NCBI GenBank assembly: GCA_025201365.1
Contig: JAIXMF010000225.1
Span: forward strand, 1 to 22,416
Source: Syncephalis plumigaleata
Lineage: Eukaryota > Zoopagomycota > Zoopagomycetes > Zoopagales > Piptocephalidaceae
Direction of reading: 5' to 3'
DNA: 22,416 nucleotides
The position numbers and the translations under genes were made by a program. The notes below the pieces were generated by a model, which did not search any database, was not told the DNA's origin, and was given only the letters and a program-made list of their open reading frames with translations. Shown in pieces: positions 9,191-19,846 of the stretch (position 1 is its first letter; the number at the start of each line of letters is the position of its first letter).

Positions 9191-10957
9191 ATGAATTCAG
9201 CTGTAATTGAAACATGCATGATTGATATTGAAATGAAATGGAGTTCGATCTAGCTTCAATAATAGCTCGATCTACATGATGCATTGGTATACAACTAGCT
9301 AACATTAGAGCATACGAGATAATAGACAAGTCATTGAATACACTCCAACTATAATGGCAATGACCATTAAATCATTGTTTCTACTTGTAAGCCATGTTGT
9401 CATTCAGTTATAGTTCGTGATTCAAGTATTAGGTAGTAGTAGTGTATTCATGTCAATGCACGCACGATCACGTCAGATGATCAGTATCTATTGTGTTGTT
9501 CGATGATTTGCCATACAAGCTATTACAATGACTACAGGTAAATATACATCCATCGATATTAATGTATAATCAGTGAGTGGATGAGTGATATATTCTAGTT
9601 GATTGTATACTGCTGATAACTGAATATGAATGATAGGAATAGTAGTAGTAGTAGTAACTAGCTAGTTGTATTGGTTGAAAGTAAAGTATGTTCAATAGAG
9701 TGTAGAGAATACAGCGATATGTATGAAGTTGATATGGTGTTTATTGGCTGAATGAGAATAGAAGCAGAAGGACAAGTAGTATGGATAGCAGTAGGAGTGA
9801 ATAGAGCGAATGAGCACATATGCTTATAGAATACAAACAAATAAATAAATAAACAGAGTTGACAGGACAAGAAAGAGCAGCAGCAGCAGCAACTAGTGAA
9901 TAGAGTGAACACCGCGTATACACCACTTACCGAGTAGATTACAAATAAACAATAGAGATACGAGTGTATGAATAGAGTAGTGGACGAGTAAGCGAACAAG
10001 CTATCAGTACAAGCAACAAGCAGTGCTGTCAATAAACTATTGAGAAGCAGTGTTCGTTGTGAGCGATATTAACCAAACAATATGCTTTAGCAAGTGGTAT
10101 ACTGCCGGGAGAAGCTATAGCAGTACAATACTGGTCGACTAGCCTGCATGTATGCATATAAAGCTACTCCTAGCAGTCAATACAGACTGATGACGATACG
10201 CATACAGACCGGTAAGCAAACAGTGTGAGTATCCCATAGGAGCATACAGTGATAGAATACGGGTAAATGGTACGGATCTGACGAGAGTGCAGTATCGTAG
10301 TTTGATAAACAAGGGAGAGGGTCAACAAGTAGCAGTAGTATCGTGCACAGGTACAAGCACCAGAATAGAATACAAATAAACAGTGTAGCCTTATCGTGTA
10401 CGAGTGTTATAGAGTGGAGGACAAGCACAGCGGAATAAAGTGCATATAACGTGTAATTGCAGTGGCTGTCCGTAGAGAAGCATCACAAGCTGCAAAGAAG
10501 TAAAAGCAATAGAGAAAACGAATAGAACGCGTAAACATATGACGTGGCGTTGACCTATTGCTAGAGCAGCAGCAGCAACAATAGGAATAGGAATATACGA
10601 ATAGTGAAGGTGACCGAGAACAACAAACGAGTAATGAGAAGAGGAGTACAGGTATGGGAGTGTATTCAGGTAAGAGACGTGTAGTGTTAGCGTAGCGAGG
10701 AGCAAATGGAAAGTGGCTAACAGGGAAAGACGGGTAGAGGAATGAGCAGTGAGATTAGTGAATAAAGATTTATTAATAAGTTCATTCAGATTGTTGTATT
10801 GTCCTTAGTGTTATACATAGTAATTTGCGAGCATGTTTTACATAAATCATTAACTACCAATTATATTTTTATAAAGGATTTTTAAACTATTTCATAGTTT
10901 CTGACTGATGTATCGCCTACCTCTTCCTTTCACTCTTTGTAGTATTCGTACACTAGA
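9191..10957. other. Long gene-poor interval with purine-biased degenerate repeats
   Basis: No convincing gene. From about 9740 to 10750 the plus strand is strongly rich in A and G with recurring words such as GAATAGAG, ACAAGCA and ACAAATAAACA. Two segments starting ACAAATAAAC at 9941 and 10372 share a further TACGAGTGT-AT-ATAGAGT-GGAC-AAGC pattern, which suggests decayed duplication. The minus strand therefore shows ORFs of 83-124 codons (9658-10032, 10177-10428, 10391-10705), but these are Leu/Ser/Tyr/Cys-rich, without recognisable domains, and I treat them as composition artefacts. A short AAAT microsatellite lies near 9837-9854, and an AGC tract near 9877-9890. A non-coding transcript is possible. 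Confidence 0.5.
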
Positions 10958-13819
10958 ATGTCGCGACAGCAGCAAGGTAATAATCAGCGTATGAATCAGG
11001 CGAATTCAGCCAGACCAATGCCGAGAATGCCGCAACCCGGTGGAGTTTATGGTGTGCCACCGCCACCCCCACCGCCACTGCCACATCCTTCGGGCTGGAC
11101 ACAGCATCCAGGACCTACTGGACAACCATATTACTATAATACTTTTACGCGACAGAGCACATGGAAACGTCCGCCCGAGTTAGACCAACCGTTGCCTATG
11201 CGTATGCCACCACCGCCACCACCACCGGTACATACCTACGCGTATTCCGCACCGATCAATATGCCCGCAATGACTATGACAATGTCGAATCCGACAGCTG
11301 GTAAAGAAGCGATAACCAGTCAGCAGGATACGACAGTTAAAACAAAGAGCGGCAAGGACAAAAAGAAAGATAAGGCGAAACAAATGTAAGTATAATAATA
11401 ATAATACGAATGACTGATGCTAACAAATACGATAATTTATAGGACATTAATACCTGGCACTCATTGGAAATTGGTAAAGACGGCCGAGGGTAGAGAATTC
11501 TATTATGATACAGAAACGAAGAAATCTGTATGGACAATGCCCGAGGAGATTGCAGATGCCGTTGAAGCATTGAAATCGGCACAACAAGAATCAGCTAAGC
11601 GAAAGATCGACAGTATTACTAATGAACAAGTGGAGGAAGTCTCCGTAGCGAGTTTAACATTGGAGAAAACTGAAGACGAGTCCAGTAAGCGTCCAAAAAT
11701 TGAAAATGTACGATTGCAGACGGAAGTGCCTTCTACAACTGCTCCAACAGTGGCAAACACAGAGTAGGTAGCTTATTAACAACATAAGCGCAACTAATTG
11801 ATGGAAACATTCGCTATTTTATGATTTTTATACAATTAGAATGACTGAGGAAGATATCATGTTCCAACTTCAAGCGATGGAACAAGAAGAAGTGGAGGAG
11901 CAAGAAACGAGTCGGGCACAGGAATCTGCCATATCTCCCGAGGCTGCTTTATCATATGAAGAACGCGTGGTATTGTTCAAGGTAAGTAAGTTGGATGAAC
12001 TATAATAATAACGATAACGATAACAATAATGATGATGAATATGCAACTGTTTAGGCACTGCTTGAAGAGTCAAATATATCGGCATTCTCGTTATGGGACA
12101 AAGAACTACCTAAAATTGCGTCTGATCCACGCTATCTACGTAAGTATACTTATTTAACTAGTTATTAATGATTGCTAACATTATTGCTTATGCTTCTTAG
12201 TTATCCCTTCGGTAAAACAAAGAAAAGAAATATTCGATGACTATTGCAGACAACTGGTAAATAAGCCTAAAGGCCTAGTTGTCGGTAGAAAAAAGGTACG
12301 TCATTTATAGATAGCAGAGGAGTATTAGAGAAGCAATCATTAATCATGAAATAACTATAGACGTCAAAAGAGAAATACCAGGCATTATTGGAGCAGCATG
12401 TCACTGCTACAACTAGATGGCTAGATTTTAGCCGCAAGTATAAGCGTGACTCGCGATTTAACGCGATAGATATCAAGGAAGCAGAGCGTTTATTTGAGGA
12501 ATACATTAGCGTACTCAAGGAGGGTAGTCGGGCAGAAAGTAAGTATAATATTAATGTAACCAATCAAATGGACTAATACATGTGCGATAGTTAAAGGTAA
12601 CAAACAAAATAAGATTAAAGAGGATTATTTGCAGTTATTACGGGAAACACGCCGAATTGACGCCGAGTCAAGCTGGCGCGAGGTAAGACGATAATTAGCA
12701 AGCGTGCAATGAATTAATACAAGTATATAAATATATGTAGGCAAAACGCATGATCGAAAGGGACGATCGCTATCATGCGGTAGACTCGACGGATGATCGA
12801 GAAGATTGGTTCTACGAATATCGTCGAGAGTTGGAGAAACGAGCGAATGAAGATAAGCAAAGACGCGAGAAGGAGGAGAAAGAACGGGAACGTCGTCGAA
12901 AGTAAGTGGAATATAAAAAATGCTCTACATCATCATCGTTATTATTCTTCTTCTTCTTTCTAACTAGTATTTTATTTGTAGAGAGGAAGCAAGCTTACGG
13001 GAAAGGGAGAGACATGTTCGTCGCGAGCGTAATCAACTGGACCGGGAAACGAAAAGCCAGCGCGCAATGGTCGATAAAGAAGATGCGACACGATTATGCC
13101 AGGCGTTATTTATTGACAAGATCAAAGATCATACGGTAAGTGGTTATACGTATACTATAGGGCGACGATAGAAGCGACAATAGTAATGATGACATAATAT
13201 AACACGATAGGTAACATGGTCTGACGCGCAACCGGAATTGCATCATGATAAACGAGTTGAAAAGTGTGCGGATATCCTTGGTCTACGCGAAATGGAAGAG
13301 CTATACCAGACGCATATTGACATTATCTATCGAGCACGCGAGAAAGCATTCTTTGCCTTGATAGAAGAGCGAGTGCCTTTATCATTAGATTGGAAGGAAG
13401 CGAAACAATTGATTATCGACCAGGATGCAACAAGGCAGCTAAAATTAAATGAACAACAGCTGACGGATCTATTTACTCGACATCACACGACACGGATAAT
13501 AAAGGCAAAGCAAGACTTGCAAGCATTACTGGAGGAGAATACGTTTATTGAATTCCACGCTCGTGAAGGCACACTAACCTTGGAAACAGCCGCGGAAGTA
13601 CTTCGGGTAACTAACTGACTAGCAATCAAACCAAATAGCATATTTATTAATTTATTATAGGAGGACCAACGGTACTTGCAGTTGGATTTCATGTCGAATG
13701 AACGGGATCAAATAGTGACACGTTACGTCGAAGATCTAATAGCTAAAGTGGGACGTAAACCAACTGAACAATCAGATAATGATGCTGATGATGCTAATGA
13801 TGATATCAACGAGGATTAG
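10958..13819 (+). CDS. PRP40: Pre-mRNA-processing protein PRP40 (WW and FF domains)
   Basis: U1 snRNP-associated splicing factor that bridges the 5' splice site with branch-point factors in the nucleus. Eleven exons (10958-11385, 11443-11763, 11840-11981, 12055-12139, 12201-12295, 12361-12538, 12591-12682, 12741-12901, 12982-13135, 13211-13606, 13661-13819) join in frame to 736 residues. Two WW domains are present: the first W47...W69 with P72, after a Pro-rich run, the second W151...W173 with P176. FF domains follow: the first about 289-345 (ALLEESNISAFSLWDKEL), the second about 358-412, the third about 424-477, then a highly charged Arg/Glu helix and at least two more FF-like repeats to ~715, ending in an acidic tail. 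This is the standard PRP40/PRPF40 layout. Ten introns of 52-80 nt, most with GTAAG donors. It is convergent with the fasciclin gene, 87 bp away, with AATAAA at 13844. Confidence 0.95.
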
Positions 13820-13843
13820 GGAGCATTCATTCAATTATTATGT

Positions 13844-13849
13844 AATAAA
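13844..13849 (+). terminator. Putative polyadenylation signal of PRP40
   Basis: AATAAA 25 bp after the PRP40 stop, inside the 87-bp convergent gap. Assignment is by position only. Confidence 0.4.
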
Positions 13850-13906
13850 CATCACGCTATTACTCGTGTAGACATCTATTTACATTCTATTTATTTATTT
13901 AGCTAT

Positions 13907-14887
13907 TCATGATGTATTGTTACTGCGTTGCTTGAAACTATCAGAAAAGTGGAATAAATCATCGACCATCTTCTCGCTAACGTCATTAATAGAAAGATCG
14001 AGATCGGCTAGAGGATCGGCAAATTGATCGATTGGATAAACGATGCCATTCTGCGTTACAATCGGGTCACCAATAACATTAGCATCTTCAACGCGAATAT
14101 GACCTTGTCGTGTATTATTATTGCTATTATTGCTATGACTAGGACGTGTGATATGCAATGATACACCGGCCAGCGTTGGTACGTCATACTGTTGATTTGT
14201 CCAGATGGATTCCGGTGGAATAGTAGTTGGTACTAGATGGGCGGCAAGCGTGAATCCCATAAAAAGACGATTCAAATAGTCGTTAGGCAATAATAAGCGT
14301 CGAGCATTGGGTGACAAACGATCGAAAGCAGTATTGGTAGGTGCAAACATCTAAGCATATATATCGTCAATTGAATGGCACATTAATATTCTATATAATT
14401 ATCGTGTATTTACCGTTAGTTTTTGCGAAGGATCGGCAAGCATGTAACTATGCGCTCCAAACATATTTACAAATGCATTCAATTGCGAGAATTGCGGTTG
14501 CTGCGCAATAATCGCACCGATCGTGTTCGGTACACGAAGCACGGGACCGTTGAAACTTGATGCAAGCCGTACTTTAGGCATCCAGTCGAACACTTTAACA
14601 AACGGTAAGCCTGGTAATGGCCCCTTCTCTACAATGGGCGGTAGCTTTCTTTTTCGCGTGGATGCACGCTCACTATCGTGCTTACTACGAGCAAGCTTCA
14701 CTCGAACCGGCAATGATTCTAGTGGCCCATTTCGAACGGTCACATTAATAGCGGGCACGAGCACTGTAGCTGCCACACCATTCCCTATATAATGATTGTT
14801 GCCAATGATCAATTTATTGTTGTTTTCTAGCCAAATAGTCGATAGTATAACCAATAGTAGAGTCACTCTAATGGACTCACGCATCAT
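13907..14887 (-). CDS. Secreted or surface fasciclin (FAS1) domain protein
   Basis: Two exons (14887-14414 and 14350-13907) give 305 residues; the 63-nt intron 14351-14413 joins in phase 0 within a FAS1 core (QKLT|MFAPTNTAFDRL). FAS1 domains act in cell-surface adhesion in fungi and animals. The first residues form a signal peptide with core VTLLLVILSTIWL after a basic start; the first of two adjacent ATGs was taken. A basic linker (STRKRK, ~78-83) could be a processing site. The FAS1 domain spans about 119-285: TIGAIIAQQP start, the H1 box FAPTNTAF, and the H2-like region ending NGIVYPIDQF. A short Ser/Asn insert sits in the domain's second half. There is no clear C-terminal hydrophobic GPI signal, so the product is probably soluble or wall-associated. 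Single FAS1 copy; the family is reliable, the role inferred. Confidence 0.88.
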
Positions 14888-15423
14888 TCTGAACAAAGTG
14901 AACTGGATGATGTTCTAACTAGAGTTAATATATAACAAAAAAAATAAGTAATCACCTATATCTACACTAATGATTCACACAAAACAAAAACAACGTAACC
15001 TAGCTTTACACCGAGTACCGCTCGTCGTCCAAGTAGGCAAGTAAGCAGTGATGATAATGATAATGATCGTAAGTGATATCACAATAAAATAACATATATA
15101 TATATAGAGATTATCAATGCTGACACTAGGGTAGGATAATGTATATGAATCAGCAGCTCTTTTGTTTATTTATATTGCTATTCACGTATGTCAATATCAT
15201 TATGAGGATTGCTCGTCAATTACAACACGTTTCCATACAACAACTATAGGTATATATATAATTTCGACATCACTTGGTAACTTTATTGAATCGATAATAT
15301 GTATAGTGAATGAGGGATATACATATGTGATGCGCTACTCAACAACCAGATAGTATAGTAGTAACTAGGGTACGCAATAAGTCCTACTTCCATAGGATGG
15401 ATATAATAATCATTGTCATTGTG
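14888..15423. other. Intergenic region, fasciclin gene to PHF5A
   Basis: AT-rich spacer upstream of the fasciclin gene and downstream of PHF5A. Contains TA microsatellites near 15093-15104 and 15251-15259. A 63-codon plus-strand frame at 15162-15353 has no coding character. Nothing else supported. Confidence 0.55.
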
Positions 15424-16172
15424 CTATCTTTGTTTAAACCCTAAATGAGACAAATATTAACGGCGTAAATGTGGCTCGATCGATGTGAATGGCTACATCT
15501 CGTTAACACTTACCGTATTTCTTTCTTTCGTAGAACAAGTCCGTTTTCGATGTACCTAAATTGACGATCTTTGGGCAGCCATCTCTCTACATACCATAGA
15601 TGATGTAAGCACATGAATCGTAGAAAGGAGAAGACAAGGCAATAAGATGAACAAACTCATTAATTAGTCGTCGTCGTCATCATTCTTCTGCTTTCTTTTA
15701 CTCCTTTCGTTATTATTATCATCAATATTATCCATAGAGATCCATCACGTAGCTATTCAGCTTAATCATGCACTATCTCTTTTTGTACTCGCTATTATCA
15801 TTGTTCACTTACATCTTTCTCCAGAACAGTACACTCTTTGCAGTAGTACGCGTCAGAAATGCCAACGCCACCGCATACGACACATCGTCCCTGGAAAGTA
15901 CCGTAGTTACACTCATCGCAGATGCGGACGAGGGTGCAGGGCCGTACATACGAGTCGCAAATAACGCATTTGCCGTCGCATTTCTCGCATAAACGACCGA
16001 TGCCTATTGTATCGATGAATTCAATAGTGGCAGCATTTCGATCATAAGAAATAGCAACATTACTATTATTAGTAATAGTTTCTTCTACTACGCTTGACTA
16101 TTAAAAGTGTCATCGCTTACCGATACCCGGCTGCTTACGGCACATAATAAGATCGGGATGATGTCTCGCCAT
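15424..16172 (-). CDS. PHF5A: PHF5A/Rds3-type zinc-finger subunit of U2 SF3b
   Basis: Four exons (16172-16121, 16003-15813, 15586-15514, 15440-15424) give exactly 110 residues, the length of the human protein, and can be read end to end against it. The product is a small SF3b subunit that helps U2 snRNP recognise the branch point. Visible marks are the start [14 protein letters not shown], then [27 protein letters not shown] and YYCKEC, giving the three-zinc knot of CxxC pairs, and the end ERKKYGFKQR. Introns are 117, 226 and 73 nt; the last exon holds only the final codons and stop. Intron 2 (15587-15812) is longer than usual for this window. This is one of the most conserved eukaryotic proteins, so the call is firm. 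It lies head-to-tail upstream of the fasciclin gene. Confidence 0.96.
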
Positions 16173-16948
16173 AATGCGTGTATTCAATAAGATTCAAGGA
16201 ATTGGAACAAGAAAAAACAACAAAAAACAACTTGCCTGTGAGGTGTTAACGCTTTCACACATAAATGCGCAAGTTTTATTATTACTAATTGTAATATATG
16301 ATATCGTCGCCTTTAACATCCCTCCATCCGTTAGGGCCGTGACAACGGTTAACATTATACGTGATACTTACCTCTCTTCCCTTTTAAATGCTTAGTTTTA
16401 GTTACTGATTAAAGTATATCACGCTAATGATCTTACTTTAGTTTTTAATTTTTCATAATGCACATTACGACTATCTTGGATGATGATTATTGACATGCAA
16501 GTATCTAGTGCTTTATTCCATGTTGAATTGATTGTCATTTTATTGCTTAATATCTGTGTTTATTCGAGTGTGTATCGTGAATACGACAATGTAAGCTTCG
16601 TATCATTTAATGCCATTGTATCTTTGCTGCAATGGTATAATGCCGCCTATAGCTCAGTAACAAACAGATAAAGTGACAAAAAACAATGCTATAATGTTGA
16701 GCATTGCTAGTAAGTGTACTAGTAGGATTCAGTATGTGCTACGTAAGTTTATGAGCAATTGGGAAGCTGTTGATAGAGTTAACTGCATGTGTATGTAAAT
16801 GAATGAATGGATTTATTAAATCATCAAGTATGCTGGTTTATACAGCGTAATCGATAATGATAATAGATCATATTAACTGGATGAATGTCGTATAGCATTA
16901 TAGATACCATCAAGTATGCTCATGTTCCATTGACACGTCCATATGACT
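16173..16948. other. Intergenic region upstream of PHF5A, next to the right repeat arm
   Basis: AT-rich. Plus-strand frames at 16174-16395 and 16480-16671 are short and hydrophobic without coding marks. From about 16865 to 16948 the sequence is a decayed (~80%) continuation of the inverted repeat with a small insertion relative to the left arm. A tRNA-like 5' end word near 16643 does not extend into a cloverleaf. Confidence 0.5.
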
Positions 16949-18563
16949 GTGGGATCATTCGATGACATGTCGTGCTGCATTGCAATCAGTATCGATCACG
17001 TCAATTGACAATGGAATGAACAATGATAGATGACATACAAATGAACATGTCATGTAGATGTCATGATAATGAATGCCATTTGTAGGAATGTGACAATCAA
17101 GTCAGGATAATAATTACTTGCACGCTCCATTATTGGAAGCTATCGTGTAGTATATCTACAAGTCCCTTACGTCTATTCATCCATGATCCTATTACATAAA
17201 TAATAGATATTTATTGAATAAATATGTAATATTCTGACCATTACATCGATACAGCTCAATAGTTACTTCTTCAATACTTAATGAATTACGCGTCATACCA
17301 TACAGATATCCTCATAGTGAAGTGGCCTGGTAAGGTGGAGGTGGAACATCCTCTACAAAAGACGTACCATTGGAGATTCTTCCATAGGAGATGTCCGCAG
17401 GTGGCGGCAACCTCAAATGAGCGTATTCCCTCTGAACGACTAGTATGAAACTCTCAGGTAATGCGTGATACTTTTTTGTATACGTATAATATTCCGCCAG
17501 CGAATACCAAAGCTTTTCGTTTGACGCGGCAATCTCGAGCCTTCTATCATTTGGAGGGAACTCGATGAAATTCGATGAATACGTGTGACGATAATTGGTA
17601 AAGAGCACGTCCTTGTTCGAGGTAAGACAGGCACCTAATAATGAAGTAGCGGTGTTATTATTACAAGCGTTAAAATGACATGGAAGATATACCTTCGCTT
17701 ATATTTCTATGGTACGCCCATCCCATATGCCACATGTACTGTACGGCTAGCGGAATAAGCGTTAACGAATATCTGTGCCGAGTTCTACCGCCGCCATTTA
17801 CCTTGCGATATTTGTAAAAGTACTTTCTTAGCAGTATCCGTATTGCTAGTGAAGTTTGCAAGACCACGCTCCAAGCTGTCGTGGCAGTGTATCCAAGTGG
17901 GAACGATATAGCATCGATGACCTGTATTGGTATTGAAGGCAACGGATGGCGACCAGAAAAACCGTCTAGCCTCAGCAATACTCGGGTCTGCAGGCGGTGG
18001 CAGGATCTCAAAACTCTATCGATCATTAGTGGTTAATGAGCATGACAACACTAGCTGGCATGGTGTAGTTACCCGGAAAACACGATAGGTTGTGTATCGA
18101 GTGGCATCAGTGCCACAGAATATTATAACCTTCTCTTTGTGTTTCGATTGACCTCGTTGATAGGTTCCCTCGGCAAAACTGGCCCCTTGGAAAGATGGCA
18201 GCACTTTCTTTACCGTAACTCCAAAATCAGTTGGTGTACGAAGGGGTATCCCATGGAATTGCACATCTACTAGCGATATACACCTAGTTAGTCGAACTGA
18301 GCGGATGGCTTCTCTAATCAAGACATGCAGTTACCATTCGATGCTGACCGAGAAGTGTGATCGTTCGATGAGAATAACTGTGACAGTCCAGCACCAATGG
18401 CAGTAAAAATACTTGCTCTGAAATGCATTATTTCCCTCCTATTGTACGTAATAAAACAATGAGACGCTGCTAATAGGTAGAACGAAAACGAAGAAGCATC
18501 AATACTAAATGGTTATTGCTTTATTCTTCTTTTCTTTTATTTCATTCACGTCCCACTTCAAAT
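16949..18563 (-). repeat. Right arm of the long inverted repeat
   Basis: Reverse-complement partner of 5406-7020. Near-identity covers 16979-18563; mismatches cluster at 16975-16978 and then the similarity decays. It contains the complete second copy of the degenerate kinase-like gene with 135 bp of upstream sequence. The two arms are separated by about 9.9 kb. Confidence 0.97.
17312..18428 (-). CDS. Degenerate protein-kinase-like protein (pseudokinase candidate), right-arm copy
   Basis: Five exons at 18428-18335, 18269-18073, 18015-17802, 17746-17693 and 17634-17312, mirroring the left-arm gene and coding 293 residues. All splice sites are intact. Relative to the left copy there is one missense change (residue 28 Ser instead of Thr, position 18347) and one synonymous change in the last codon (17317). 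The same catalytic-loop substitution (HRNIS, Asn183) and lack of DFG apply. The upstream 135 bp are shared with the left copy; beyond 18563 the sequences are unrelated, so distal regulation may differ. Its 5' end faces the 3' end of the RGG-tail gene in the same orientation. Confidence 0.8.
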
Positions 18564-18732
18564 CTACATAAGGTAATCTGTAAACATGTAAGCTATTCAT
18601 TATTTTAGGAAGGATGGACACGTTTAATAACTTGTAAAACATGCAAACCCAAATATGATTCTAGAACAGGTAACATGATAGAAAGCACTGCTGTTTATTA
18701 TATGAAGTTTGTATACATTACATTTATTAAAT
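18429..18732. other. Intergenic region behind the RGG-tail gene
   Basis: Promoter of the right-arm gene (18429-18563 inside the repeat), then unique AT-rich sequence to the stop of the RGG-tail gene. The repeat boundary is at 18563/18564. No gene seen. Confidence 0.5.
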
Positions 18733-19635
18733 CTACTCTACAACCATTCCTCCTCTGTCTGACCAACCACCACGCTTTGCTCCTCCTCCTCCTCTTGCAC
18801 GTCCACGATGTCGATAATCCGATCGACCAGGGTGCGCTCTATGCTCCTTAAATGTCGTATTATTCTTATTATTGGTCATTAATTCTACTCCTGCTGGAGC
18901 AGGTAGATTCTGCTCTTCATAAAGCCATTTCAACGGCATTTGGCCATCAAAATCGCGTAGTCGCTGTCCTTGCTCATCAACAACGGACGGTTGTACGTTG
19001 TTCGTCCCGGCCATTTGTTCCAATCGGTGATATGATGTAGCATCAACTATACCACGCTTTGTCGTCCAATACCGAGAGAATAGGCTTTTATTGCTGCCTA
19101 GCGATTGCTCATAGGTATTTCGCTCCATGCCAAGCATATCTAGTGTAGGATGCAATACGTCCAAATAGGGCGTAAGTACCGGAAGACAAGGTAGTGTCCG
19201 TGAAGCCACCGCGGGCACTTGCTCTTTGACAGGCTCTTCAGCGACGTTTGTATTTGTATTCTGTTGCTTTGTAGTGGCCGATTCAGCAAGTAGCGATTCA
19301 TACTTTTGTAATTCCTCCCAGAATGTATCACGCGGCTTGTCCTGATCATCGATAGAAGCGGTAGGTGCACTTGTATCCGTTGTACTTTGAGGTGCAGCCA
19401 TCTCTGATGCCTTGCCTTCCTGACGTGAAGCGCGTGCTAGCGACGACCGCTTTATAGGCGATGCTGTGTTGCTTCTATCTTCACCGTCGAGTGGCCTATT
19501 ACACAACTGCTTAGCAGGTGACGCACTAGTTGCCGTTGATTCTTCTGTTGTAGTCACGTCATCGTCATCATTAAAAATATCCTCTAGTGGTCGTTTAGTT
19601 CGTTTAATTGGTAGTTCTGATGTAGCTGAGGACAT
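18733..19635 (-). CDS. Unknown protein with NLS-like start and RG/RGG tail
   Basis: A 300-residue single-exon frame. I start at the ATG at 19635 (MSSATSELPIKRTKRP), because the open upstream extension to 19788 codes a hydrophobic stretch that reads like AT-rich 5' UTR. The N-terminus has a basic NLS-like KRTKRP followed by an acidic run (NDDDD), then ~120 Ser/Thr-rich, probably disordered residues. The middle is more folded in look: FWEELQKYESLLAE (~104-117), a PCLPVLTPYLDVLHPTLDML segment, and SRYWTTKRG. The C-terminus is a Gly/Arg tail (HRGRARGGGGAKRGGW), usual for RNA-binding or nuclear proteins and a substrate type for arginine methylation. I do not recognise the family. It is divergent from the nucleoporin gene with about 210 bp between ATGs, so a shared promoter is likely. 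Confidence 0.75.
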   Translation of the reverse strand: MSSATSELPIKRTKRPLEDIFNDDDDVTTTEESTATSASPAKQLCNRPLDGEDRSNTASPIKRSSLARASRQEGKASEMAAPQSTTDTSAPTASIDDQDKPRDTFWEELQKYESLLAESATTKQQNTNTNVAEEPVKEQVPAVASRTLPCLPVLTPYLDVLHPTLDMLGMERNTYEQSLGSNKSLFSRYWTTKRGIVDATSYHRLEQMAGTNNVQPSVVDEQGQRLRDFDGQMPLKWLYEEQNLPAPAGVELMTNNKNNTTFKEHRAHPGRSDYRHRGRARGGGGAKRGGWSDRGGMVVE

Positions 19636-19846
19636 GATAAGTATTATAAAGCCGAGATAGATAGTGACAACGACGATGGCGACATAAACTGCTAGTAGTT
19701 CAGTTAGTTTACATGTAGGAAAGATGAGGAAACGGTCAAAACAAAAGTAAATAATAACAACAATAAAAAGAGAGAAAAGCGAATCCATCTTACCTTCAAG
19801 TTGTTCGTTCCTTTTTTTCCCTTGTTCTACTTCGTGTATAGATCAC
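19636..19846. promoter_or_regulatory. Putative bidirectional promoter
   Basis: Only 211 bp separate the ATGs of two divergent genes. It holds an AT-rich centre and a pyrimidine-rich stretch (19801-19840) just before the nucleoporin ATG. If the hydrophobic upstream frame of the minus-strand gene were translated, this region would be coding, which I think unlikely. Confidence 0.45.

Noticed and set aside
9658-10705. Minus-strand ORFs of 83-124 codons
   Set aside because: They follow from purine-rich plus-strand composition; residues are low-complexity (Leu, Ser, Tyr, Cys) with no domain, clean splice structure or conserved motif.
16174-16671. Plus-strand ORFs of 73 and 63 codons upstream of PHF5A
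   Set aside because: Short, AT-rich, hydrophobic by composition, no recognisable motif.
16640-16685. tRNA-like start (CCGCCTATAGCTCAGT)
   Set aside because: No matching acceptor stem, anticodon arm or T arm follows within tRNA length.
5406-18563. Composite transposon flanked by inverted repeats
   Set aside because: Arms carry a spliced kinase-like gene and no transposase, terminal repeats or target-site duplication; the enclosed genes are ordinary housekeeping genes.
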